From assembly GCA_037130425.1 (NCBI GenBank), contig JBAXTB010000151.1:1-13034 (forward strand): a stretch of 13,034 bases of DNA, read 5' to 3'. The notes under the pieces are model-generated. The model was not told the origin of the DNA. It worked only from the letters and a program-made list of their open reading frames with translations, and ran no database searches. Each line of letters begins with the position of its first letter. Position 1 is the stretch's first letter. Made by a program: the position numbers and the translations under genes. The DNA comes from M3007 sp037130425. GTDB lineage: Bacteria > Bacteroidota > Bacteroidia > Chitinophagales > Saprospiraceae. Shown here one piece after another: positions 1 through 6,734 of the stretch.

Positions 1-170
1 TTGTCGTTTTGATAGGAGAGCACAAAGTCAATCATCTTTTGCTTATCTATATTAGACTCATTGTATTCTAACACAGAAGTACGAATGATCGGAAGCCCCA
101 GTCTGCGAATCAAATCAAGCAGCAAGCGTAGGTCATCATCTCGCTCAATCCTTAATGTAATATCGGTCAT
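1..170 (-). CDS. Small antitoxin-like protein, N-terminal part (cut by window edge)
   Basis: An ATG at 170 (minus strand) opens a frame that runs off the left edge without a stop, giving 56 residues. It begins MTDITLRIERDDDLRLLLDL and continues with a hydrophobic segment (GLPIIRTSVLEY), then a charged stretch. A short beta-strand followed by 'ERDDDLRLLLDLIRRLGL' resembles small antitoxin-type proteins that sit beside PIN or RelE-like toxins in Bacteroidota, but this is recollection of a general pattern and no domain is diagnostic. The partner, if any, would be immediately beyond the left edge. GC is about 39% by direct count, lower than the etf genes. It lies 61 bases downstream of the EnvC-like gene on the same strand but is separated from it by a terminator-like hairpin, so it probably has its own promoter. 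The call that it is coding is fairly secure; the antitoxin role is a guess. Confidence 0.55.
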   Translation of the reverse strand, partial: MTDITLRIERDDDLRLLLDLIRRLGLPIIRTSVLEYNESNIDKQKMIDFVLSYQND

Positions 171-184
171 GTTTTATTTTTTTA

Positions 185-215
185 CAAAGTTGCCAGGTTT
201 TTAGCAAAAAAGCAA
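185..215 (-). promoter_or_regulatory. Possible Bacteroidota-type promoter of the small left-edge gene
   Basis: Read on the minus strand, TTG (213-215) is followed after 20 bases by CAACTTTG (185-192), a 7 of 8 match to TAnnTTTG. The spacing fits the -33/-7 layout known in Bacteroidota, and an A-rich leader then leads to the ATG at 170. The -33 part overlaps the upstream terminator hairpin, which lowers confidence. Confidence 0.35.
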
Positions 216-240
216 GGGGTGTAGGGCGATACTACCCCTT
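203..240 (-). terminator. Terminator of the TPR-DUF4292-EnvC unit
   Basis: AAGGGG (214-219) pairs with CCCCTT (235-240); inside, after a two-base bulge, TAG pairs with CTA. Read on the minus strand the hairpin overlaps the stop codon of the EnvC-like gene (232-234) and is followed, after a short gap, by a run of six T (205-210). Overlap of stop codon and stem is a compact arrangement. Confidence 0.55.
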
Positions 241-1584
241 CTTAATCCAAACCGCCGGGTTCATCCGCTCTTTTTCGTGCCAAACTTCAAAATGCAATTC
301 CGAGGCTCCGGTAATTTGATTGGTCGAAAGGGTACCGATGAGTTGCTTGGCGCTTACCATATCGCCTTTTGATAATTTGGTCTGGTTCAAATTGGAATAC
401 ACCGTGTAGTAATCGCCGTGCTGGATAATCACGGTATAATCGTGGCCGGGGATAAACTGCACACCCGCTACCTTACCGTCAGCAACCGCCAGCACGGTAG
501 CCGATTCCTCGGTACGAATATCAATGCCGTTGTTCGTGATTTCGATATTTTTAAGCGTAGGGTGTTTTTGGCGGCCATATCCGCGGGAAATAAAGCCGTT
601 TTCCACAGGCCAGGGCAATTTTCCGTATTTCAAACGAAAACCGCTGGTCATATTGTCCTCGCGCGCAGCCGCGGCGGGTCTTTCAGACGCCTTGGCCTCA
701 CTTTTTGCCGGTGCAACCGTGGGCGCCACGGCAGGCCCGGCAACCGGAGCGGCTGGTTTTTCCGCGACACGTGGCGGTGAAGGAGCCGGCGCAACCGGCT
801 TGGCATTGCGCGCCTCTTCCACGCGTTTTCGCACCTCTTCCTGAATGATGCGCTCAATGGCTGAATTCAGGTTTTCGTGGGCGATTTGCTTCACCTGAAG
901 GTCTTGTTTTAAGCGGGTTTCATCCTTGGCAAGTTCCTTTAACAGCCCGTCTTTATCGGTTAACTCGCTGGTTAACACGGTTTTCTGACCTTGCAAGTAG
1001 CCAAGCAGGTTTTCTTTTTCCGTCTTCGTTTTTTGCAAATCGGTGGTGCGCTTAGACAAAACATCGCGCGTAAAACGGATGGCCTCGGCCTGTTCTTTGC
1101 GGTAGCGGTCGTATTTAATCAGGAAAAGCCAACGCCTAAATGCTTGATTGAGGCTTTCGGCCGATAAAATATACAAAAGCGGGTTGCTCAGCGTTTTACG
1201 GCGGAACGCGTTGCGCACCATTTTACCGTATTCCTGCTGCATCCGCTCAATATCAATGGCAAGAGAACCGACAACGGCGTTGTTGCGGCTTATGGATTCA
1301 TCGGCGGCTGTAATTTCCTCACCAACTGTTTGAATCAACGATTCCCGACTTTGAATCTGGTTTTGCAAAGCAATAAACCGATCAAAAGTGGCCTCCTTGG
1401 TCTTGGTCGTTTTTTTTAACAGTTTTTCAGTTACCTGAATATCCTTAACGATTTTCTTACGCTTTTCCTCAAGATCCTTACGGTTTTGCGCCGATGCCTG
1501 CATGACGACACTCAGCAGCAATAAGCAGCACAAGCACTTGATTAGCAATGTTTTAAAACGCAGGACTGTCTTTTTAGAGATCAT
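232..1584 (-). CDS. EnvC-like murein hydrolase activator with degenerate LytM (M23) domain
   Basis: A 450-residue periplasmic protein. Residues 1-32 look like a signal peptide (KK, then a Leu/Cys-rich core ending in QASA before Q). Two long charged coiled-coil stretches follow (about 35-105 and 140-260), then a Pro/Ala-rich linker (about 262-305) and a C-terminal LytM/M23 domain (about 320-450). The M23 catalytic positions are mostly lost. The HxGxD motif reads NNGID (first His is Asn351, Asp355 kept), the YxHL histidine is Asn398 (YSNL), and the final HxH reads ELH (Glu429, His431 kept). EnvC-family proteins with such degenerate sites activate amidases rather than cleave peptidoglycan, so an activator role in daughter-cell separation or wall remodelling is inferred. 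The start at 1584 is chosen for a normal signal peptide; ATG at 1596 is an alternative. In-frame starts further upstream would overlap the preceding gene. It is last in a three-gene unit. Confidence 0.88.
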   Translation of the reverse strand: MISKKTVLRFKTLLIKCLCCLLLLSVVMQASAQNRKDLEEKRKKIVKDIQVTEKLLKKTTKTKEATFDRFIALQNQIQSRESLIQTVGEEITAADESISRNNAVVGSLAIDIERMQQEYGKMVRNAFRRKTLSNPLLYILSAESLNQAFRRWLFLIKYDRYRKEQAEAIRFTRDVLSKRTTDLQKTKTEKENLLGYLQGQKTVLTSELTDKDGLLKELAKDETRLKQDLQVKQIAHENLNSAIERIIQEEVRKRVEEARNAKPVAPAPSPPRVAEKPAAPVAGPAVAPTVAPAKSEAKASERPAAAAREDNMTSGFRLKYGKLPWPVENGFISRGYGRQKHPTLKNIEITNNGIDIRTEESATVLAVADGKVAGVQFIPGHDYTVIIQHGDYYTVYSNLNQTKLSKGDMVSAKQLIGTLSTNQITGASELHFEVWHEKERMNPAVWIKKG

Positions 1585-1609
1585 AAATTGAATCATCAAT
1601 CCACGCCGT

Positions 1610-2410
1610 TTAGTCGACGCGCTTGTAATGTGCCGGAATTTCAAAGCGATACGGTTGTGCCGTATTGATTTCAACGTCCGAGAATTCTACGTCCAAACGC
1701 GTGTTTCCGCTGTCCGGACTGTAGGCTTCGATGCTGCGAAAGTACGGAAACTGACCGATTCCCGACACTTTTTGAAATTTATCAAAACCAAGGGTAATCA
1801 TTTTTTCATCTTGCTGGCGTACAAAATGTTCTTTTTTCAACAAAAAACTACCGTCTTCGATCCAATAAGCGGCAGCGTATTGCCCGTCGGCGCCGAGCAA
1901 TTTATGTAAACCATCCTCCACAGCCGAATTTAGTTTAGCACCGGGAAACATCCAGGCGTGCGCCAACAATGTTTGCTGAATCAATTCAAAACCAGCCGGC
2001 AAATTGTATTGACGCTGAACCGACTCTAAACCTTTTACCGAATAGGTCTTTTCCAAACGGTTTAACAAATACACCGAATCACGCGTAATCAAGGCGCGCG
2101 CTGCTTCAAAGCCAAATTTTTTAACGTTTATCCAAAGCGCACTGTCACGAAACCAAATAATATTTGCGCTGGCCGACATGGACTGTCCGTCATTGTTGAT
2201 ACTCAACTGCGCGCGCGCCGACATGCTTTTTACGGCATTAGAGTCCTGCTTTTTCAGTTTGTCTGTCAAATACCCCGCTGAACGCGTCGCTGAAGCCGTT
2301 TTACCAACGCCTTCAGCAGGCTTTGGGCCGCCACAACCGGTGGTTTGGGCCGACATAAGTAAGACAGCGCTTAAAAGTAAAAATAGGGTGTAATATTTCG
2401 TGTTAGTCAT
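1610..2410 (-). CDS. DUF4292 family LolA-like lipoprotein
   Basis: A 266-residue protein with an N-terminal hydrophobic segment and a lipobox-like TTGC (Cys26), so a probable lipoprotein in the cell envelope. The rest is mostly beta-rich and matches the pattern of DUF4292 proteins: a strand pattern with INNDGQSMSASANIIWFRDS, then 'FGFEAARALITRDSVYLLNR', and later 'YFRSIEAYSPDSGNTRLDVE'. DUF4292 belongs to the LolA/LolB-like fold, which binds acyl chains of lipids or lipoproteins; a direct function has not been settled. The ATG at 2410 is preferred because it overlaps the stop of the upstream TPR gene in an ATGACTAA arrangement (8 bases shared), which suggests coupled translation. An in-frame ATG at 2431 would add seven residues. 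The EnvC-like gene follows 25 bases after its stop. Co-occurrence with EnvC is common in this phylum. Confidence 0.85.
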   Translation of the reverse strand: MTNTKYYTLFLLLSAVLLMSAQTTGCGGPKPAEGVGKTASATRSAGYLTDKLKKQDSNAVKSMSARAQLSINNDGQSMSASANIIWFRDSALWINVKKFGFEAARALITRDSVYLLNRLEKTYSVKGLESVQRQYNLPAGFELIQQTLLAHAWMFPGAKLNSAVEDGLHKLLGADGQYAAAYWIEDGSFLLKKEHFVRQQDEKMITLGFDKFQKVSGIGQFPYFRSIEAYSPDSGNTRLDVEFSDVEINTAQPYRFEIPAHYKRVD

Positions 2411-2720
2411 ATTCGAGGTTGAGTTTTGCACCGTTTAGTTCACTCATGGCGTGCATGTCGCCTTGGTTACGCGCTACTTCAATGCCATTGCGGTAAGTTT
2501 CCAAGGCTTGTTCGCCGTTTCCAAGTTGTTCGTACAACTTACCCAAATGGTAATATAGGCCAACATAAGCGGGATCGGTTGCCTGAAGTTTCAAATAATA
2601 GTCAAGCGCGTCTTGCAGTTCGCCACTTTTTTCAAATTCTTTGGCCAGCGCAAACAGCACAAATGTGTCATTTGGCGCAGAATTAAGTAATTGGAGCAGA
2701 TAGGCGCGTCGTGATTGCAT
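2403..2720 (-). CDS. Small TPR protein
   Basis: A 105-residue, apparently cytoplasmic protein without a signal peptide or membrane segment. Two tetratricopeptide repeats are visible: about residues 17-50 (ALAKEFEKSGELQDALDYY, ending DP) and about 51-84 (YYHLGKLYEQLGNGEQALET). A partial third helix follows before the C-terminus (EYD). TPR units form helical scaffolds for protein contacts, so an adaptor role is likely but the partner is unknown. It is the first gene of the minus-strand unit with the DUF4292 and EnvC-like genes, and its stop overlaps the next start. It diverges from etfB; the start codons are 114 bases apart. No convincing -7 element was found on the minus strand in that gap; the closest is TACTTTTT. 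Confidence 0.8.
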   Translation of the reverse strand: MQSRRAYLLQLLNSAPNDTFVLFALAKEFEKSGELQDALDYYLKLQATDPAYVGLYYHLGKLYEQLGNGEQALETYRNGIEVARNQGDMHAMSELNGAKLNLEYD

Positions 2721-2803
2721 ATAATTTTAAAAAAGTATAAACGAAAGCATATTTGTTTTGTTTCCACAAAAGAAGCTGCAATGAAAAATAACTGCGATTG
2801 TGC

Positions 2804-2811
2804 TACCTTTG
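2804..2811 (+). promoter_or_regulatory. Bacteroidota -7 promoter element for the etfB operon
   Basis: TACCTTTG is a perfect match to TAnnTTTG, 23 bases before the etfB ATG. Transcription would begin about 2818, leaving a short A/T-rich leader without a Shine-Dalgarno sequence, which is usual in the phylum. No clear TTG-type -33 element is present at 19-23 bases upstream. The position argues against translation starting at the in-frame ATGs at 2715 or 2781. Confidence 0.6.
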
Positions 2812-2834
2812 CGGCCGCAAAAGTAAAATATAAT

Positions 2835-3575
2835 ATGAAACTATTGGTTTGTATCAGTCAAACGCCGGATACCACGGCCAAGATATCTTTTAACGCGGAT
2901 AACACCGAGTTTAACGCTGCCGGCGTCCAATTTATCATGAATCCCTACGACGAGTGGTATGCCCTCGTGCGCGCCTGCGAACTGCGCGAAACATTGGGCG
3001 GCACTGTAGTCGCCCTCAACGTAGGCCCGGCCGCCAACGAAACCACTATCCGCAAGGCCCTTGCTATTGGCGCCGACGAAGCGGTGCGCATCAATGCCGA
3101 TCCGCGCAGCGCCGGTTTTGTGGCCAAACAAATTGCAGAATACGCTCGTAATCAGCAGTTTGACATCATTTTCTTCGGTAAAGAAACCATCGACTACAAT
3201 GGCTCCGAAGTGGGCGCGATGGTGGCTGAATACTTAGATTTGCCATACATTTCTTATGCCAGCAAATTAGACCTAAACGGAAATGTTGCTTCCTTAGAAC
3301 GCGACATCGAGGGTGGGGTAGAGACCTTGGAAGTTGACCTGCCGTTTGTGCTGAGCGCTGCAAAGGGCATGGCTGAACAGCGTATCCCGAATATGCGCGG
3401 CATTATGACAGCACGCACCAAACCGCTTACGGAAGTTACGCCTGTGCCATTCGACGAAAATGTGAAAGTGCAGTCTTTCACCTTGCCGCCTGCAAAAGCC
3501 GGTGTTAAATTGGTTGATCCGGCCAATATGGACGAACTGGTTCGTTTGCTCCATGAAGAAGCCAAAATCATCTAA
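2835..3575 (+). CDS. etfB: Electron transfer flavoprotein beta subunit
   Basis: A 246-residue cytoplasmic subunit of the ETF heterodimer, which takes electrons from acyl-CoA and related dehydrogenases through FAD in the alpha subunit; the beta subunit usually carries a structural AMP. The family pattern is clear: MKLLVCISQTPDTTAKI at the start, NPYDEWYALVRA, the run TTIRKALAIGADEAVRI, GKETIDYNGSEVGAMVAEYL, and the 'RDIEGGVE...LPFVLSAAKG' region followed by IPNMRGIMTARTKP. The start at 2835 is chosen because it begins exactly at the conserved MKLLVCIS and lies just after a promoter element; the frame is open for 40 codons further upstream but that part (Cys- and Lys-rich) is not family-like. 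etfA follows after 45 bases in the same direction, so the two are very likely cotranscribed. Confidence 0.96.
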   Translation: MKLLVCISQTPDTTAKISFNADNTEFNAAGVQFIMNPYDEWYALVRACELRETLGGTVVALNVGPAANETTIRKALAIGADEAVRINADPRSAGFVAKQIAEYARNQQFDIIFFGKETIDYNGSEVGAMVAEYLDLPYISYASKLDLNGNVASLERDIEGGVETLEVDLPFVLSAAKGMAEQRIPNMRGIMTARTKPLTEVTPVPFDENVKVQSFTLPPAKAGVKLVDPANMDELVRLLHEEAKII

Positions 3576-3620
3576 TTCGAACGTCCTTTTTTCTTTGAAC
3601 ATTCCATACACCACTTATAT

Positions 3621-4583
3621 ATGGTACTCATATTTGCAGAAAGCCTGAATGGCCATTTCAAGAAAGCGGCTTTTGAAGCCGTTACTTACGGCAAAAAATT
3701 AGCCGATATGCTCGGCGTTCCTTGTGCGGCCCTCGCCATCGGTACGGTACAAAACGCGGGTGAATTAGGCGTGTACGGTGCAAGTCGCGTCTTAAACATT
3801 GCGGATGCGTCCCTCGATCATTTTGACAGCCAGGCGTATGCCGCTGCCATTTCGGATGTAGCCAAACAACTAAATGCCGATATTGTCGTATTGAGCCACA
3901 GCGCTGCGGGCAAGTCTATTGCAGGCCGCTTGTCGGTGCGTTTGAATGCGGGTCTGGTATCCGGCGTCAATGCCCTGCCGAGCGTTTCCGGTGACAGTTT
4001 GATCCTGAGCAAATCCGTATTTTCCGGAAAAGCGGTTGCAAACTATGAAATTAACAGCGCAGTGAAGGTTATTTCCCTGATGGGCAATGCCGTTCGCCCC
4101 GAACAAACGGGCGCCGCTGTTTCTGTTGAATCTGTTGCAGCGAGCGGCGTAAAAAGCCGTATCCGCGTAAAAGAAGTAAAAACCCAGGAAGGAACCGTGC
4201 CGCTGCCAGAAGCAGAAATCGTGGTGAGTGCCGGTCGTGGTATGAAAGATCCAGGCAACTGGGGCATCGTGGAAGATCTGGCTTCAACGCTGGGCGCTAC
4301 CACGGCCTGCTCGCGTCCGGTTGCCGACAGCCACTGGCGCCCGCACCACGAGCACGTGGGACAAACCGGTATCGCAATCCGCCCGAATTTGTATATCGCC
4401 ATTGGCATCAGCGGCGCTATTCAGCACTTAGCGGGCGTAAACAACTCAAAAGTGATCGTTGTGATCAATAAAGACCCTGAAGCGCCGTTCTTTAAAGCGG
4501 CCGATTACGGGGTTGTGGGCGATTTGTTTGAGGTCGTGCCACGCCTGAATGAGGCGTTTAAAAAATTCAAATCCTCCAATTAA
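3621..4583 (+). CDS. etfA: Electron transfer flavoprotein alpha subunit
   Basis: A 320-residue alpha subunit, of normal family length. The N-terminal domain (about 1-185) begins MVLIFAESLNGHFKKAAFEA; the C-terminal FAD domain (about 195-320) holds the signature elements: SRPVADSHW (231-239), VGQTG (246-250), IGISGAIQHLAG (261-272), and NKDPEAPFFKAADYG (283-297). These bind the FAD isoalloxazine, ribityl and diphosphate. The protein pairs with EtfB upstream and would pass electrons to an ETF:quinone oxidoreductase or a similar acceptor, not encoded here. The nuclease-like gene begins 26 bases after its stop, so it probably belongs to the same transcript. The ATG at 3621 sits after an A/T-rich stretch (ACTTATAT) rather than a Shine-Dalgarno sequence. 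Confidence 0.97.
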   Translation: MVLIFAESLNGHFKKAAFEAVTYGKKLADMLGVPCAALAIGTVQNAGELGVYGASRVLNIADASLDHFDSQAYAAAISDVAKQLNADIVVLSHSAAGKSIAGRLSVRLNAGLVSGVNALPSVSGDSLILSKSVFSGKAVANYEINSAVKVISLMGNAVRPEQTGAAVSVESVAASGVKSRIRVKEVKTQEGTVPLPEAEIVVSAGRGMKDPGNWGIVEDLASTLGATTACSRPVADSHWRPHHEHVGQTGIAIRPNLYIAIGISGAIQHLAGVNNSKVIVVINKDPEAPFFKAADYGVVGDLFEVVPRLNEAFKKFKSSN

Positions 4584-4609
4584 TCAGGAGATTTTAAATC
4601 AATCTTGCA

Positions 4610-5203
4610 ATGAAACGAATAGAACTGGACATCGTGGCCCTGTCCCACAGCATGACGCAATCCCATAACTACGCAGTGGTGTTGGGCGAGCGCCGTGGTC
4701 AGCGTCGCCTGCCCATCGTGATCGGGAGTTTTGAGGCGCAGGCAATCGCGGTGGCAATGGAACGTATGGCGCCCAACCGACCGCTTACCCACGACCTCTT
4801 TAAAAGCGCGCTTGATACTTTCGATATAAAATTAAAGGAAGTTGTCATCAACAATTTATTGGACGGTATTTTTTACGCCCGTCTGATTTGTGTAAAAGGG
4901 GGCGAAGTATTTGAAATTGATTCGCGCACTTCCGATGCCATTGCGATGGCCGTTCGGTTTGAGTGCCCGATTTATACGTATGATTTTATCCTCGAAGCGG
5001 CGGGCGTCATCCTGGAAGAGCAGGAAGGTGGCGTAATCAGGCCGGAAGGCGCAGCAGAAGACAAATTTGACTCCGACGCGCTGGAACACTACACGATGGA
5101 GGCGCTTCAAAAGCGCTTACAAGAGGTATTGGAGGCCGAAGATTATGAATCGGCGGCTAAAATTCGAGATGAATTGAAACACCGCGACGAGAACAAGAGT
5201 TGA
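4610..5203 (+). CDS. Bifunctional nuclease (BFN/DUF151) domain protein with C-terminal UVR motif
   Basis: A 197-residue protein. Residues 1 to about 140 form the BFN domain (formerly DUF151): MKRIELDIVALSHSMTQSHN, then LGERRGQRRLPIVIGSFEAQ, 'PLTHDLFKSAL', and the RTSDAIAMAVRFECPIY segment. A short acidic linker leads to a UVR motif at about 158-193 (LQKRLQEVLEAEDYESAAKI), a helical hairpin also found in UvrB, UvrC and Clp-related proteins, where it mediates protein-protein contact. Some members of the family show nuclease activity, but the physiological substrate in bacteria is unclear. The gene is last in the etf transcript; a strong terminator follows about 30 bases downstream. An AGGAG string lies 19 bases before the ATG, too far to act as a normal ribosome binding site. 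Confidence 0.93.
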   Translation: MKRIELDIVALSHSMTQSHNYAVVLGERRGQRRLPIVIGSFEAQAIAVAMERMAPNRPLTHDLFKSALDTFDIKLKEVVINNLLDGIFYARLICVKGGEVFEIDSRTSDAIAMAVRFECPIYTYDFILEAAGVILEEQEGGVIRPEGAAEDKFDSDALEHYTMEALQKRLQEVLEAEDYESAAKIRDELKHRDENKS

Positions 5204-5232
5204 TTTGTTGTTTTGTCGGGTTATTTTTATTC

Positions 5233-5274
5233 GGAAGGGCTGTTTTACGTTGAGGCGTGGGACGGCCCTTTTTT
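5233..5274 (+). terminator. Terminator of the etfB-etfA-BFN operon
   Basis: AAGGGCTG (5235-5242) pairs with CGGCCCTT (5263-5270), including one T-G wobble, around a 20-base loop. The T run continues through 5274. It begins about 30 bases after the BFN stop codon. Confidence 0.7.
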
Positions 5275-5316
5275 CGTAGTACGCCAAGCATTAAAAAAGC
5301 GATAAGGCGATTATTA

Positions 5317-5423
5317 GGATTTAAGATTACATGATTTAAGATGGGGTCACATATTCCTGGCTTTTTTGGTTGATGCATCGGAAATCTAAAATCTAAAATC
5401 ATGTAATCTGAATTCTTAAATCC
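5317..5423. repeat. Imperfect inverted repeat of GATT/AATC words between convergent genes
   Basis: GGATTTAAG (5317-5325) is matched inversely by CTTAAATCC (5415-5423), and GATTACATGATTT (5325-5337) is matched by AAATCATGTAATC (5396-5408), both without mismatch. The right arm carries six extra bases between the two blocks (5409-5414). The loop of about 50 bases (5343-5383) has no evident gene. The right end touches the stop codon of the DUF4442 gene (5424-5426). It may act as a transcript end for that gene or be a dispersed intergenic repeat; there is no T run to support a classic terminator. Confidence 0.7.
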
Positions 5424-5900
5424 TTAAGATTTGCGTTTAAATGACCATGTAACCCAAACGCGAGACGCCTCTGTTCCGTCGGGTAAACGGCCGATGGAAA
5501 GGGCGGTAATCTGTTGTGCTGCTCCTGTTTCGAGCGCCTTTTGCACGCAGGCCGCAATTTCCTGGCCTTGAACACATTCAAATACAAGCATTTTATCGGC
5601 TTTTTTGTAAAATTCTGACCGCAACTCCGTCACGAGCATTGACACGGGGAGCTGATCTTGTAATGCAGCCATTGCCAATAAACCGGTCGACATTTCACCG
5701 GCCGCGCATTGGGCTGCAAAATAAGTGGAACGGAACGGGTTTTGGGCGCGCCAGCCGTAGGGTAGAGCGATCTGCGCCCGATCCATATCACAGCGCACAA
5801 CCCGAATACCCATAAACCAGGCAGCGGGCAATTTTAAAAACATAAAAAAGCCCATGCGCCAAGGGCTGTTTACCCATTTTAAAAAAGTGTTTTGTTTCAT
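5424..5900 (-). CDS. DUF4442 hotdog-fold protein, thioesterase-like
   Basis: A 158-residue protein with the pattern of DUF4442, a family of the hotdog (acyl-CoA thioesterase-like) fold. The N-terminal helix-rich part (about 1-35, WRMGFFMFLKLPAAWFMGIR) leads into the characteristic 'NPFRSTYFAAQCAAGEMSTG' segment (about 55-75), which forms the central helix of the fold, followed by beta-strands to the C-terminus (RVWVTWSFKRKS). Related proteins hydrolyse or bind acyl-thioesters; the substrate here is unknown. The start at 5900 is preferred over 5969 because a perfect -7 element lies at 5921-5928, inside the longer frame. It is a single-gene unit convergent with the etf operon and divergent from the YkuK-like gene. 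Confidence 0.85.
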   Translation of the reverse strand: MKQNTFLKWVNSPWRMGFFMFLKLPAAWFMGIRVVRCDMDRAQIALPYGWRAQNPFRSTYFAAQCAAGEMSTGLLAMAALQDQLPVSMLVTELRSEFYKKADKMLVFECVQGQEIAACVQKALETGAAQQITALSIGRLPDGTEASRVWVTWSFKRKS

Positions 5901-5920
5901 CCTTCCGGGAACTTTAGGGA

Positions 5921-5928
5921 CAAATATA
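5921..5928 (-). promoter_or_regulatory. Bacteroidota -7 promoter element for the DUF4442 gene
   Basis: On the minus strand this reads TATATTTG, a perfect TAnnTTTG, 20 bases upstream of the ATG at 5900. The upstream stretch is A/T-rich but has no clear TTG at the -33 position. A GGAAGG string directly abuts the ATG, too close to be a useful ribosome binding site. Confidence 0.55.
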
Positions 5929-6035
5929 TTGTTTAAGTTATTGTTATTTTTAAGCGTTTTGTAAAACATATTATTACAATTCCGCCCTTTTTAGTCATTA
6001 TATTTCACGATTCGCCTGATCCGAAAAATGAAGGC

Positions 6036-6067
6036 TTGCGTGGCAATGCAATAATACATTAAATTTA
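6036..6067 (+). promoter_or_regulatory. Possible promoter of the YkuK-like gene
   Basis: TTG (6036-6038), 21 bases, then TAAATTTA (6060-6067), a 7 of 8 match to TAnnTTTG. The spacing fits the Bacteroidota -33/-7 layout and would give a leader of about 40 bases before the ATG at 6114. Confidence 0.35.
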
Positions 6068-6113
6068 AGCGTCGGCAATTCAACTTGAACCAATTTTCAA
6101 AAGCAATCAATGT

Positions 6114-6584
6114 ATGAAATGGAGAAAATTAAACGGTCAACGTATTGAAGCCCCTTTACTTCAGGCGGTGGAAGATACCATCAAACGTGAAACAGAGGAA
6201 GGTTATAAACTAAAAATTTGTATCGGTACAGATTCGCAAGTGATTGGCGCTGAGGTTCATTTTGCTTCAGTTATTGTTTTTTTGCGTGAAAAACGAGGCG
6301 GTTTTATGTTTATTTCCAACGAAAAAATGGAACGCAAAATGTCCTTGCGCGAACGGATGATCCTTGAAGTAGGACGTTCCGTTGAAGTCGCTTATGAACT
6401 TTGCGAACTGCTTGACAAATATAATATCGCGCTTGAAGTACACGCTGATATTAATACTGATCCTGCCTTTGAAAGCAATACTGCCCTGAAGGAGGCAATG
6501 GGCTATATTTTGAGCATGGGTTTTGTATTTAAAGCAAAACCGGATGCCTTCGCCTCGTCTTCCTGCGCGGACAAAGTTATTTAA
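6114..6584 (+). CDS. YkuK family (DUF458) RNase H-like protein
   Basis: A 156-residue protein with the full pattern of the YkuK/DUF458 family, classed as ribonuclease H-like. Key elements are CIGTDSQ (36-42, with Asp40), the 'ERMILEVGRSVEVAYEL' helix (80-96, with Glu85), HADIN (110-114, with Asp112), and the C-terminal KPDAFASSSCADK (142-154, with Asp144 and Asp153). The conserved acidic residues fit a two-metal RNase H site, but I infer this from the fold; the substrate of the family is not established. The start at 6114 gives the normal family beginning (MKWRKLNG). The gene stands alone, with its own likely promoter and a strong terminator 62 bases after the stop, and diverges from the DUF4442 gene. 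Confidence 0.92.
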   Translation: MKWRKLNGQRIEAPLLQAVEDTIKRETEEGYKLKICIGTDSQVIGAEVHFASVIVFLREKRGGFMFISNEKMERKMSLRERMILEVGRSVEVAYELCELLDKYNIALEVHADINTDPAFESNTALKEAMGYILSMGFVFKAKPDAFASSSCADKVI

Positions 6585-6646
6585 CATATTTATACGTTGC
6601 TGCAACAGATTTACCTTAGCGATTCAAATTCAATTGCCGGGGCGTA

Positions 6647-6685
6647 CAAAAAGCGGTTCAGGTGTTCGCCTGTAGCCGCTTTTTG
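6647..6685 (+). terminator. Strong, symmetrical terminator after the YkuK-like gene
   Basis: CAAAAAGCGG (6647-6656) pairs without mismatch with CCGCTTTTTG (6676-6685). Inside, CAGG (6659-6662) pairs with CCTG (6669-6672) around a TGTTCG loop. The A tract before and T tract after the stem would let it act on both strands. Confidence 0.8.
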
Positions 6686-6734
6686 CGTTTTAGCGCCAAG
6701 TTTTTCGATGCTTTTCGTTTTTTAACGACTACGC

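Noticed and set aside
418..844. Plus-strand open frames opposite the EnvC-like gene
   Set aside because: They overlap the Pro/Ala-rich linker and LytM domain of a well-supported minus-strand gene and show no recognisable domain.
2715..2834. Forty-residue N-terminal extension of EtfB
   Set aside because: Family homology begins at the ATG at 2835 and a perfect -7 element lies inside the extension.
6596..6626. Promoter and small RNA between the YkuK-like gene and its terminator
   Set aside because: TACCTTAG is a 7 of 8 match to TAnnTTTG, but the nearest TTG is only 12 bases upstream and the terminator is fully explained by the YkuK-like gene.
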